Shown in pieces: positions 51,551-60,335 of a stretch of DNA of 64,000 nucleotides. Under the pieces are notes generated by a model. The model worked only from the letters and a program-made list of their open reading frames with translations. It made no database searches and had not been told where the DNA came from. Origin of the DNA: CBFIDE01 sp965661265 (GTDB taxonomy: Bacteria; Bacteroidota; Bacteroidia; Flavobacteriales; Schleiferiaceae); NCBI GenBank assembly GCA_965661265.1, contig CBFIDE010000001.1, positions 62,001 to 126,000 on the forward strand, in the 5' to 3' direction. Each line of letters opens with the position of its first letter. Positions within the stretch are counted from its first letter, which is position 1. The translations under genes were made by a program, and so were the position numbers.

Positions 51551-52615
51551 ATGAAAAGCGCATTATTTAACCTTTGCCTTGCGGCGATTTTTCTAAGCAG
51601 TTGCTCTAGCAATACTGAGCCTAAGAAAGCTCAAAAAATAGAAACATCTTCAAAGAAGGACTCTATATCTATGGTTTATATACCTGCAGGAAAGTTTGTA
51701 ATGGGTAGTGTAAATTCTGCTGCCGAAAGACATGAAGGGCCAGAAATAGAAGTAGAAATGCCCGCTTTTTGGATTGATAAGACAGAAGTAACTAATGCTC
51801 AATATAGAGCCTTTGTAGAAGCTACAGGATATATCACCGTAGCTGAGAGAGATATAGATTGGGAAGAAATCTCTAAGGAAGTAGCTCCTGGAACGCCAAG
51901 GCCTCATGACAGTATTTTGGCAGCAGGAAGTTTAGTTTTTACTCCTACCGATAAAGCTGTTCCATTAGAAGATTATTCGCAATGGTGGAGATGGGTAGTT
52001 GGTGCCAATTGGAGACATCCAGAGGGACCGAATAGTGATATTAAGGATAAAGATAATTATCCTGTAGTTCATATTGCCTTTGAAGATGCTTTGGCTTATG
52101 CCGATTGGATTGGCAAGAGCTTGCCAACAGAAGCACAATGGGAATATGCCGGGCGAGCAAAAACACAGGTAAGCAATTATAGTTGGGGAAATGAATTAAC
52201 TCCAAATGGTCAATATTTGGCCAATTTTTTTCAGGGAGAATTCCCTTATAGCAATACAGGAGCCGATGGATTTATAGGAGCCGCACCAGTTATGAGTTAT
52301 GCTGCAGATCAATATGGCCTTTATGATATGATAGGAAATGTTTGGGAATGGACCTTAGATAAGTATAGACCAGACACCTACGCTCAAAGAGTATCAAAAG
52401 GCGGCGCCAGAGGATGCTATAATCCTGCAGGTCCATCAAAAAGTTACGATCCAATGGATCCTTATGCCACAGATAAAAGAGTTGTTAAGGGTGGCTCTTT
52501 CTTATGCAGCGAGCAGTATTGCTCTAACTATAGACCAAGCTCTAGAATGGCTACTAGTACAGACTCTGGACAAAATCATTTAGGTTTTAGATGTATCAAG
52601 AAAGTTAAAAATTAA
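51551..52615 (+). CDS. Formylglycine-generating enzyme family lipoprotein with both catalytic cysteines
   Basis: A 354-residue SUMF1-domain protein. The start at ATG 51551 gives a lipoprotein signal (FNLCLAAIFLSSC). The domain runs from about residue 40 (YIPAGKFVMGSV) through FWIDKTEVTNAQYRAFV, SLPTEAQWEYAGRA and MIGNVWEWTLDKY. The end reads VKGGSFLCSEQYCSNYR, with Cys319 and Cys324 in the CxxxxC spacing of copper-dependent formylglycine-generating enzymes, then HLGFRC. Many SUMF1 lipoproteins of Bacteroidota (such as GldK) lack this pair, so this one may truly activate sulfatases in the periplasm. No sulfatase gene is nearby. Its stop overlaps the convergent permease gene. Confidence 0.9.
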   Translation: MKSALFNLCLAAIFLSSCSSNTEPKKAQKIETSSKKDSISMVYIPAGKFVMGSVNSAAERHEGPEIEVEMPAFWIDKTEVTNAQYRAFVEATGYITVAERDIDWEEISKEVAPGTPRPHDSILAAGSLVFTPTDKAVPLEDYSQWWRWVVGANWRHPEGPNSDIKDKDNYPVVHIAFEDALAYADWIGKSLPTEAQWEYAGRAKTQVSNYSWGNELTPNGQYLANFFQGEFPYSNTGADGFIGAAPVMSYAADQYGLYDMIGNVWEWTLDKYRPDTYAQRVSKGGARGCYNPAGPSKSYDPMDPYATDKRVVKGGSFLCSEQYCSNYRPSSRMATSTDSGQNHLGFRCIKKVKN

Positions 52616-53745
52616 GCTTCTGGCTCTTCATTTACAACCTCTTCTTTCATCTCAACAGCACCATCTGTATTAGTTTCTGCAGCAAGCTTATCCTCCTTGC
52701 TTGAAACTGTATCGGCAGTAAGCCATAAGTAATAAGACTGATAACCAATTGCCATTACCGTAGAGCCCACAAAGAGGCCTATGATTCCATGAAGCATTAA
52801 ACCACCCAAGGCGCCGATTAATATGACCAGCATTGGCACTTGCGATCCTCTTCCTAAAAGCATTGGTTTAAGGATATTGTCTACAAGGCCTACCAAGAAT
52901 AAGTACACACTTAAAACTACAGCAGCTGTTGTTGACATTGTTGAGAACGCATAAATCATGATCGGTATAAAAATCAATAAAGGAGGCAATTGAATAATGG
53001 CCACTATGAGCACCAAAATGGCTAATAAACCTGCACCTGGAATACCTCCGATTGCCAGTCCGGCGAAAGCCAAAATAGCTTGGATAGCACTCACTAAAAG
53101 GATTCCTTGTACCACAGACCTGATGGTATCCCTAGAAAGTTTTACATAATCAGCGCCCATTTCAGGACCGATAACCTTATTAAAGAATCCATTGGCTACA
53201 TTAAATCCTGACTTAGCATTGACCATCATTGCCAGGGCCACCAATACAGCAAATAAAGAAAATGCAATTTGCAGAACAAGGTCTAGACTGCTACTTAAAA
53301 ACCATTTCAAACCTTTGGCTATAGGTTCAGAATTATCTTGAATAAAGCCTTGTGCATCCTTAGAAGCAGACTCCCATAAGCTATAGACCTTCTCACCTAT
53401 TAACGGAATTTTCTGCACTCTTTCATTAGGGTCTGGAATATGTAAATCACCCTTTTTTATAATCTTGATTAGATCAGTGCCAGATTCTATGGCAGAATCA
53501 ACAATCCAATAAGACGGAAAGGCCAAAACGACAGAAAATAAAACTCCAATAACGACTGCCGAAAGGACAGTACGGCCTTTAAAAAGTTTAGTAATTTTTT
53601 GAAATAAAGGATAAAAAGCTACCGCCAAAATGATTGCCCATACTAGAATAATAAGGAATGGTTGCGCAATTAAGAAGCACCAAGTGGTGATTAAGATCAC
53701 CATCATAATTCTAATAAATGTATCTAGCGGCTTGATCTGATTCAT
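52612..53745 (-). CDS. AI-2E family transporter
   Basis: A 377-residue permease with about eight membrane segments in the AI-2E exporter (TqsA/PerM) pattern: two N-terminal pairs (TTWCFLIAQPFLIILVWAII), a soluble part of about residues 90-150, then segments including GLAIGGIPGAGLLAIL and IQLPPLLIFIPIMIYAF, and GALGGLMLHGIIGLFVG near the end. The C-terminus is acidic. Substrates of the family are diverse and mostly unproven; autoinducer-2 is not implied. The start is at 53745 (MNQIKPLD); a TTG extension to 53772 lacks support. Confidence 0.87.
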   Translation of the reverse strand: MNQIKPLDTFIRIMMVILITTWCFLIAQPFLIILVWAIILAVAFYPLFQKITKLFKGRTVLSAVVIGVLFSVVLAFPSYWIVDSAIESGTDLIKIIKKGDLHIPDPNERVQKIPLIGEKVYSLWESASKDAQGFIQDNSEPIAKGLKWFLSSSLDLVLQIAFSLFAVLVALAMMVNAKSGFNVANGFFNKVIGPEMGADYVKLSRDTIRSVVQGILLVSAIQAILAFAGLAIGGIPGAGLLAILVLIVAIIQLPPLLIFIPIMIYAFSTMSTTAAVVLSVYLFLVGLVDNILKPMLLGRGSQVPMLVILIGALGGLMLHGIIGLFVGSTVMAIGYQSYYLWLTADTVSSKEDKLAAETNTDGAVEMKEEVVNEEPEA

Positions 53746-54100
53746 AAGACTTGATTTTGCTCGAAAGTACAAAAATGATTAGCAAGAAAATATGGAATTG
53801 ATTCAGCAAGATGAACTGAATCTATCATTTACAAATGTTCGCGACAATTTAGTCTACCGGATAAGTATTGGTTTTATATCATCGTATTTTAGGCTATTTA
53901 ACCAAAATGAATTAAGAACTTATGAAAACAAAATAAGCTTAGAAACTAATTTAGTGTAAGGCATGTATCTATAAATGTGTCAACGATTTATCTTATCGAA
54001 TATGCAGAAATTTCTGTTTAAATAATGAAGCTCCAGATACGATTCACAAATGTGCCAAAATAAATTACTAGAACAACTTGATACAAAGAATTGAGCTATA
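53746..54100. other. Intergenic stretch without recognised gene
   Basis: About 355 AT-rich bases between the AI-2E permease and the typA terminator. Stops interrupt all frames and I see no tRNA-like fold or long repeat. CGAAAGTA at 53762-53769 is a one-mismatch TAnnTTTG element on the minus strand that could drive the permease. Confidence 0.6.
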
Positions 54101-54130
54101 AAAAAAGCCTCTCATATTTCTATAAGAGGC
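54101..54130 (-). terminator. Terminator downstream of typA
   Basis: On the minus strand GCCTCT and AGAGGC arms enclose a 12-base loop and are followed by a run of seven T. It lies 25 bases after the typA stop. Confidence 0.88.
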
Positions 54131-54154
54131 TTTCAATATTCAAACGATCTGATA

Positions 54155-55948
54155 TTACTTAGCTGATCTCTTTCTTTCATTTTCTTTTAAAAGAATTTTT
54201 CTCAACCTAATAGATTGTGGAGTTACCTCAACGTATTCGTCACCTTGGATATATTCCAAAGATTCTTCTAAACTAAATACAGTATGCGGAGCAAGTCTTA
54301 ATTTATCATCAGCACCTGAAGACCTCATATTAGACATCTTCTTAGTCTTAGTAACGTTTACTGTTAAATCACCAGCTCTACTATTCTCACCAATAACTTG
54401 ACCTTCATAGATCTCTTGGTTAGGTGGAATAAAGAACTTACCTCTATCCTGAAGATTACTTAAAGAGAAAGGAATAGATTTTCCTGTTTCTATAGCAATC
54501 AAAGAACCATTCTGACGTCCCGGAATAGGACCTCTATAAGGTTGGAATTCTAAGAATCTATGAGACATAATTGCCTCTCCAGCTGTAGCTGTTAAAAGGT
54601 AGTTTCTTAAACCTATAATACCTCTAGAAGGTACTTCAAACTCAAGGTGCATTCTGTCTCCTTTAGGAGCCATTTCCTTTAAGTCTCCTTTACGCATAGT
54701 GATTGCTTCAATAGCTTTTCCACTAACATCTTCTGGAAGGTCTATAGAAAGAATTTCTATAGGCTCATGCTTCACACCATCAATTTCCTTGATGATTACT
54801 TGTGGCTGCCCGATTTGAAGTTCATATCCTTCTCTTCTCATCGTTTCAATAAGAACAGAAAGGTGTAATACTCCTCTACCATATACTCTAAATGTATCTG
54901 CAGAATCAGTATCCTCAACTCTTAAAGCTAAGTTCTTCTCGATTTCTTTAGCCAAGCGATCCTTGATATGTCTTGAAGTAACATACTTACCTTCCTTACC
55001 AAAGAAAGGAGAATCATTAATGGTAAAGGTCATACTCATGGTAGGCTCATCAATCTTGATTGTTGGCAAAGCCTCAGGACTTTCTATATCAGCGATAGTA
55101 TCACCAATTTCGAAACCTTCAATTCCAGTTAGAGCGCAAATCTCTCCAGAGAATACTTGCTCAACCTTTCTTTTCTCAAAACCGTCAAAAACAAAGATCT
55201 CCTTGATTCTAGATTTTACAATAGAACCATCTCTCTTCATTAAGCTAATCTGTTGATTTGCTTTTACACTTCCTCTATGTACCCTTCCAATTGCAATTCT
55301 ACCGATGAAAGAAGAATAGTCTAATGAAGTAATAAGCATTTGAGTAGTACCTTCATTCTTAACCGGAGCAGGTATATGCTCAATAATCTGGTCTAAAAGG
55401 AAGTTAATATCCGTATTCGGATTCTTATAATCAGGACCCATCCAACCATTCTTTGCAGAACCGTATATAGTCGGGAAATCTAATTGATCATCTGTGGCTT
55501 CTAAGTTGAACATCAGTTCAAAAACCATTTCATGAACCTCCTCTGGAGTACAATTTGGCTTATCTACTTTATTGACAACCACTAGAGGCTTAAGTCCAAG
55601 CTCTAATGCCTTAGAAAGCACAAATCTTGTTTGTGGCATAGGTCCTTCAAAAGCATCTACTAAAAGAACAACTCCATCGGCCATGTTTAATACCCTCTCT
55701 ACTTCACCACCAAAGTCACTGTGACCAGGAGTGTCAAGAATATTAATCTTATAATCTTTATACTGTACAGACACGTTCTTAGCAAGAATGGTAATACCTC
55801 TCTCTTTTTCTAAGTCGTTTGAGTCCATGATCAGCTCACCTGGCTTTTCATGATCACTAAATAATTTACCAGCTAGAAGCATCTTATCTACTAGTGTGGT
55901 CTTCCCGTGGTCAACGTGGGCGATAATCGCAATATTTCTTAATTCCAT
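54155..55948 (-). CDS. typA: Ribosome-associated GTPase TypA/BipA
   Basis: A 597-residue translational GTPase involved in ribosome assembly and stress growth. G motifs are IIAHVDHGKTTL (P-loop), RGITILAKN, DTPGHSDFGGEVERV and NKVDKPN; the C-terminal BipA domain has RGIIGLRNYLLTATAGEAIM and SRAGDLTVNVTKTKKMSNMR. The start at 55948 (MELRNIAI) is chosen because the longer in-frame TTG reading (55969) would overlap the promoter element. It is monocistronic with its own terminator. Confidence 0.97.
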   Translation of the reverse strand: MELRNIAIIAHVDHGKTTLVDKMLLAGKLFSDHEKPGELIMDSNDLEKERGITILAKNVSVQYKDYKINILDTPGHSDFGGEVERVLNMADGVVLLVDAFEGPMPQTRFVLSKALELGLKPLVVVNKVDKPNCTPEEVHEMVFELMFNLEATDDQLDFPTIYGSAKNGWMGPDYKNPNTDINFLLDQIIEHIPAPVKNEGTTQMLITSLDYSSFIGRIAIGRVHRGSVKANQQISLMKRDGSIVKSRIKEIFVFDGFEKRKVEQVFSGEICALTGIEGFEIGDTIADIESPEALPTIKIDEPTMSMTFTINDSPFFGKEGKYVTSRHIKDRLAKEIEKNLALRVEDTDSADTFRVYGRGVLHLSVLIETMRREGYELQIGQPQVIIKEIDGVKHEPIEILSIDLPEDVSGKAIEAITMRKGDLKEMAPKGDRMHLEFEVPSRGIIGLRNYLLTATAGEAIMSHRFLEFQPYRGPIPGRQNGSLIAIETGKSIPFSLSNLQDRGKFFIPPNQEIYEGQVIGENSRAGDLTVNVTKTKKMSNMRSSGADDKLRLAPHTVFSLEESLEYIQGDEYVEVTPQSIRLRKILLKENERKRSAK

Positions 55949-55966
55949 ATATTCTAAAAATGGCGG

Positions 55967-55974
55967 CAAAGGTA
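55967..55974 (-). promoter_or_regulatory. Candidate -7 element for typA
   Basis: TACCTTTG on the minus strand fits TAnnTTTG and ends 18 bases before the ATG at 55948. This position also argues against the longer TTG reading of typA. Confidence 0.5.
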
Positions 55975-56093
55975 GTGTTATTAAATGGTCTTTTAAGGTA
56001 TATGCTAATTATTCAACCCTATTTAATCTTTTGATTATCAACAGATTTAATTCTAATCTCCAAAAGCTCTGAACATCCTACACTCTAGAGCAT

Positions 56094-56120
56094 AAAAAAA
56101 CCCTGCTATTGCAGGGTTTT
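56094..56120 (-). terminator. Terminator downstream of the T9SS-tagged protein
   Basis: AAAACCCTGC and GCAGGGTTTT arms with a four-base loop, followed on the minus strand by a T-run. It lies 20 bases after the stop at 56141. Confidence 0.88.
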
Positions 56121-56140
56121 GAGAAGCATTCATGAGAAGA

Positions 56141-56869
56141 TTAAAAACTTCTTATAATCTTTTGACTCGTCATCTCGCCATTTTCATTGGTAAGTTGAAG
56201 AAGATAAATACCATTAAGCAAACCTATATTCTCCTCTATTTGAGTTTGAGCGGCATTATTTCCAGCCACTATTAATTTACCTGTAAGGTCTATTAATCTG
56301 TACTCAACATTCTGATTTGGTAAATACTCTATTCTTAAAGCGTTAGATGTGAAAAAGGCTGATACGTTATCAAGGGTCCCAAATTCTGCTGTGCTTAAGC
56401 TAAGGGCATTCACAATATTCAAAGCCTCTGTTTGCGCGGCAGAAGAGCTAAAGCCAGCATAAGCAATGCTAGAATCCCTTGGATCAATTGTATAATACCT
56501 TGGAGTACCAGTTTGGAACCAATCTCTATTAGAATCTACAAAAGCGAAAATATCGGTCCAACTATAATCATTTACCCATGTTCCTACTTGAGAACAATTA
56601 GGAGTATTCGTACCACTTTTAAATGTCATAGCTCCCCAAACTTCAATTGCCGGCTTGTTTTGAAATGCAAAATTCTGAAGAGCAGGAGCTTGGCTTTTGC
56701 AAATACTGCAATCCAATCCTTTGGATGCTACTATCAGTACTTTTCCTTGTCCTAAGACATCGTGCATTTTCTTAGTTACATTATTACAGTCGGTAACAAC
56801 ACTATTACTAACCTGTGCAAAGGCTGGAGCCAATGATAGAGTAAATACTATTGCGAATAAATTTTTCAT
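56141..56869 (-). CDS. Secreted thioredoxin-like protein with T9SS C-terminal sorting domain
   Basis: A 242-residue exported protein starting MKNLFAIVFTLSLAPAFAQ (signal peptide). A thioredoxin-like domain of about residues 25-150 has KVLIVASKGLDCSICKSQAP with a CxxC pair (Cys54, Cys57) and a TGTPRYYTIDP segment at the place of the cis-Pro loop. Residues of about 170-242 form a type A T9SS sorting domain: VEYRLIDLTGKLIVAG, then NGIYLLQLTNENG and SQKIIRSF. It is therefore likely to be exported through T9SS and attached or released at the cell surface. The redox role is inferred from the CxxC fold. Confidence 0.82.
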   Translation of the reverse strand: MKNLFAIVFTLSLAPAFAQVSNSVVTDCNNVTKKMHDVLGQGKVLIVASKGLDCSICKSQAPALQNFAFQNKPAIEVWGAMTFKSGTNTPNCSQVGTWVNDYSWTDIFAFVDSNRDWFQTGTPRYYTIDPRDSSIAYAGFSSSAAQTEALNIVNALSLSTAEFGTLDNVSAFFTSNALRIEYLPNQNVEYRLIDLTGKLIVAGNNAAQTQIEENIGLLNGIYLLQLTNENGEMTSQKIIRSF

Positions 56870-56933
56870 CTTTATTATCAAAAATAAGGCAGAACAAGAA
56901 CTCTTCTTGTCTACTAGATGACATTCACGAAAT

Positions 56934-57956
56934 TTATTTTAAAAATTTGTGAGACCAGCCTTCGAGTACTGATATCCATTGCTCATTGTCGTTTAAACAT
57001 GGTATCAGTTCAAAATGTTCGCCACCATTCTCTTCAAATATTTCTTTAGCCTCATCCCCTATTTCCTCAATAGTTTCAAGACAATCGCTCACAAAGGCAG
57101 GACAAACAATTAATAACTTCTTCATTCCATCTTTTGCAAATGATTCAATAGTCTTATCGGTAAAGGGCTGCAACCAAGGGTCACCTCCTAACCTAGATTG
57201 GAAACTATTGCTAAACTTGGCTGAATCCAATTTAAGCTTCTCAGCCACCAACTTTGTTGTCTCAAAAGCTTGATGTCTATAACAGAACTCATGAGATGGA
57301 CTATCCAAATCACAACAATTCTCAAAGTTTAAGCAATGAGATTTAGTTATATCGCCTTTTTTAATATGTCTCTCAGGAATACCATGATAGCTGAATAATA
57401 GATGATCATAATCCTGATGAAGATATGGCTCTATTGAATTGGCTAAGGCGTTGATATACGCAGGCTCTTTATAAAAAGCTTTCTTCACCCTCATTTTAAT
57501 ATGAGGAAACTTTGTCTCAATTACCTCCCTTGCTTTTACAACCACCGTCTCATAAGAACTCATAGCATAATGAGGATATAATGGAACCAAGAAAATCTCT
57601 TTTAAGTCTGGATTTTCTGCGTGAAGAGATTCAATCGCGGAAGCGATAGAGGGATTTCCATACCTCATTCCCAAAGCAATAGGAGCATTCAATTTAGATT
57701 GCAGTTTCTCCATTAACTTATAGCTCCACACAATTAGAGGTGAACCTTCTTTAGTCCAAATGCTTTGATACGCTTTCGCCGATTTCTTTGGCCTAGTGTT
57801 CAAAATGATCCCTTTCACTAAGAAAGTCCTTAACCATTTTGGAACATCAATCACTCTCTCATCCATTAAAAACTCACCTAAATATCTTTTTACATCCTTA
57901 GGTTCTGGTGAATCAGGACTTCCTAAATTCACTAATAAAACTGCCTTTTCAGCCAT
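56934..57956 (-). CDS. hemH: Ferrochelatase
   Basis: A 340-residue enzyme that inserts ferrous iron into protoporphyrin IX, the last step of heme b synthesis. It starts with AVLLVNLGSPDSPEPKDVKR. It contains the catalytic His in LLFSYHGIPERHI and the Glu in SDCLETIEEIGDEAK. A Cys-rich segment (CLNFENCCD...FCYRHQ) holds four cysteines that might bind an iron-sulphur cluster, which is not proven here. It lies 39 bases downstream of the AraC-type regulator on the same strand. Confidence 0.96.
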   Translation of the reverse strand: MAEKAVLLVNLGSPDSPEPKDVKRYLGEFLMDERVIDVPKWLRTFLVKGIILNTRPKKSAKAYQSIWTKEGSPLIVWSYKLMEKLQSKLNAPIALGMRYGNPSIASAIESLHAENPDLKEIFLVPLYPHYAMSSYETVVVKAREVIETKFPHIKMRVKKAFYKEPAYINALANSIEPYLHQDYDHLLFSYHGIPERHIKKGDITKSHCLNFENCCDLDSPSHEFCYRHQAFETTKLVAEKLKLDSAKFSNSFQSRLGGDPWLQPFTDKTIESFAKDGMKKLLIVCPAFVSDCLETIEEIGDEAKEIFEENGGEHFELIPCLNDNEQWISVLEGWSHKFLK

Positions 57957-57995
57957 TTCAACTCAATTATATAATTCTCTCTTTCGTTTTTATTT

Positions 57996-58934
57996 CTACT
58001 TTGCCCCTACATACTTCTTTGGGGTTACGCCAAACTTTTTCTTAAAGGCCGTTATAAAATGACTCGGATTAGTATATCCGATACTATAAGCCACATCATT
58101 TACTTTTAACTTATCCTGATCCAATAAATGCCGGGCAGTATCCAAGCGGTAGTCATTCAAAAACTGAAAAACGGTCTTGCCATAGATACTTTTAAATCCT
58201 TCTTTTAATTTGTATTCGCTTAGCGCGATTTCCAAACTAAGCTCCTTTAAAGAAGGAGGATTGGTCATTCTTTCTAAAAGGATCTTTTTACTCAGCCTTA
58301 TTTTCTCTACATTCTCTTCATCATTCAAAAAAGGACATTGCTCTACATCCCCATCTTCTTCTCTATTAAAGTATAAAGCCAAAATCTCCAATGCCTTTGC
58401 CTTCTCAAAAAGACTAGCAGATGCTGCTTTCATTCCATGATTAAAGAGTTGCCCTATATTTAAACTCAAAATTGGACTAAGAGTTTTGTCAGAGTAGAAC
58501 TTCTTATTAATGTTCTCTTTATTCAGAAAACCGATTTCTTCAGATCCATCCACAAACATTTGATGTAAGGCCTCAACACTGATATAAAAAAAGGCCACTT
58601 TAGAATTTGGAGCTAGTTCCACATCTAGCGGAAGAGCCTGATTTGGATTATAGAAAATAAGACTTTTCTCTGGTTTTAAGTCTAGTTGATAAGATCCTCC
58701 ATTAAAAAGAAACTTAGCACCACCCTGTACCGCAAAGTAAAACTGAATTAAGCTTTGACTTATATCCCTATTTAATCTTTTAACTTCTTGGCTCAGATTT
58801 TCAATTTTCACCAAATAAAAACCTTCACTTATTCGGGTATTTTTTATTTTATGTTCTTGGGTATTTTTTTCAAAATCCTCAAATTCAAAATGTATATCCA
58901 AAACTATTTTCTTAGAAATTATGACAAACATCAT
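57996..58934 (-). CDS. AraC family transcriptional regulator
   Basis: A 312-residue regulator. The C-terminal 90 residues hold two helix-turn-helix units of the AraC type: PPSLKELSLEIALSEYKLKE and KVNDVAYSIGYTNPSHFITA followed by FKKKFGVTPKKY. The N-terminal 200 residues are a cupin-like effector domain of unknown ligand. It lies between hemH (same strand) and hemA (divergent, 152-base gap), so it probably controls one or both; heme, iron or redox signals are possible inputs, but this is inference. Two adjacent ATGs (58934, 58931) could start it. Confidence 0.9.
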   Translation of the reverse strand: MMFVIISKKIVLDIHFEFEDFEKNTQEHKIKNTRISEGFYLVKIENLSQEVKRLNRDISQSLIQFYFAVQGGAKFLFNGGSYQLDLKPEKSLIFYNPNQALPLDVELAPNSKVAFFYISVEALHQMFVDGSEEIGFLNKENINKKFYSDKTLSPILSLNIGQLFNHGMKAASASLFEKAKALEILALYFNREEDGDVEQCPFLNDEENVEKIRLSKKILLERMTNPPSLKELSLEIALSEYKLKEGFKSIYGKTVFQFLNDYRLDTARHLLDQDKLKVNDVAYSIGYTNPSHFITAFKKKFGVTPKKYVGAK

Positions 58935-59086
58935 TGATACAACACATGGAATGCGATATTATTGGCAAAAGTAGAGGAATTGCTAATTAGAATTATTATA
59001 AATAAGGGTTTTTATATAATCGGGGTATTTATTTATTGCTTTGAGGTATTGAAGCTTTTCCTTTCGGGATATTTTCGCAATCGATT

Positions 59087-60331
59087 ATGAAAGACTTTCA
59101 AGTAAGTAAACATTCTCATTTCTACATGATCGGTATAGATCATATGAAAGCACCTGTAGAAGTTAGAGAAGGCTTTTCTTTAGGTAGCCAAGAAATTAGC
59201 CATCTGACCTATGAGTATAAGAAGGCTGGTGGAGATGGAATTTTTGTCCTTTCTACTTGTAATAGAACAGAAGTCTATGCCTTTGCAGACTGCCCTAGAG
59301 ATCTAATTCAGTTGTTTTGCAAACACAGCAAGCAATCATTAGATACCTTTGACCTTTATAAGAATGTAAAGCAAAATAGAGATGCTATTCAGCATTTATA
59401 CAAAGTGGGTGTTGGTTTAGAATCTAAAATATTAGGTGATTTTGAAATTATAGGGCAAATTAAAAAGTCATTCCTAGTTACCAAAGAGCTTAACGCCCAC
59501 AATTCCTTTTTAGAGAGATTAATCAATAATACCGTTCAATGCTCAAAAAGAGTAAAGAACGAAACCACTTTAAGTAGTGGGGCTGCATCTGTTGCTCATA
59601 CTACAGTTAGGTTCATCAAAGATTATATCAATGAACAAGACCAACCTAAATTATTACTTTTTGGAATAGGTAAAATTGGGCAAACGGCTTGTGAGAATTT
59701 AATCAATCAAACCAATATTACGGACATTACCTTAATAAACCGTTCTGAAGAGAGAGCTGAGAAACTAGCGGCAAAATTTCATGTAAAGCATGTTTCAATA
59801 GAACAGCTTAATGATGAATTAGATGCATCAGATGTGATTATTGTGGCCACAGGCGCTCAGGCTGCCACAGTTAAGAAAGAAGCTTTCAAGACCAAGAAGT
59901 CTAGATTGATTTTAGACCTCAGTATGCCTAGAAATGTAGATCATGATTTATATCAGGATAATTTAATCCAGGTAGTTGATGTAGATCACCTTTCGGTAAA
60001 AGCAGACGAAAGTCTAAATCAAAGAAGAACTCAAATACCTTTAGTTCTTGATATCATTGATGAACTTACTCAAGATTTTTATGATTGGCTAGAAAGTAGA
60101 CGTATAGCTCCTACTCTTCAGCAATTGCAATCTAAAATTGATGAGATTATAAATAAAGAAGTTTTTTCTGCGCTCAAGAAAAGCCCGGATATAGAATCCT
60201 CTGTATTGGAAGATTTAGGCCAACAAATAACTAAGAAGTTAACAGGTCAGTTTGCTAGAAAGCTAAGAAATGGAGCCGATGTAAACGACCAACTCAGAAC
60301 CATTCATCATATTTTTGAGTTGAAAAATTAA
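59087..60331 (+). CDS. hemA: Glutamyl-tRNA reductase
   Basis: A 414-residue enzyme that makes glutamate-1-semialdehyde from glutamyl-tRNA, the committed step of the C5 heme pathway. The catalytic Cys is in FVLSTCNRTEVYAF, preceded by GIDHMKAPVEVREGFSL. The NADPH domain has LFGIGKIGQTACENL, and a long C-terminal helical dimerisation domain follows. The gene is complete. It begins the plus-strand heme operon and has no clear consensus promoter, only a one-mismatch TATTTTCG just upstream. Confidence 0.97.
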   Translation: MKDFQVSKHSHFYMIGIDHMKAPVEVREGFSLGSQEISHLTYEYKKAGGDGIFVLSTCNRTEVYAFADCPRDLIQLFCKHSKQSLDTFDLYKNVKQNRDAIQHLYKVGVGLESKILGDFEIIGQIKKSFLVTKELNAHNSFLERLINNTVQCSKRVKNETTLSSGAASVAHTTVRFIKDYINEQDQPKLLLFGIGKIGQTACENLINQTNITDITLINRSEERAEKLAAKFHVKHVSIEQLNDELDASDVIIVATGAQAATVKKEAFKTKKSRLILDLSMPRNVDHDLYQDNLIQVVDVDHLSVKADESLNQRRTQIPLVLDIIDELTQDFYDWLESRRIAPTLQQLQSKIDEIINKEVFSALKKSPDIESSVLEDLGQQITKKLTGQFARKLRNGADVNDQLRTIHHIFELKN

Positions 60332-60335
60332 AAAA

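Noticed and set aside
55949..55969. TTG-initiated extension of typA
   Set aside because: It overlaps the TAnnTTTG promoter element, and the MELRNIAI start is typical.
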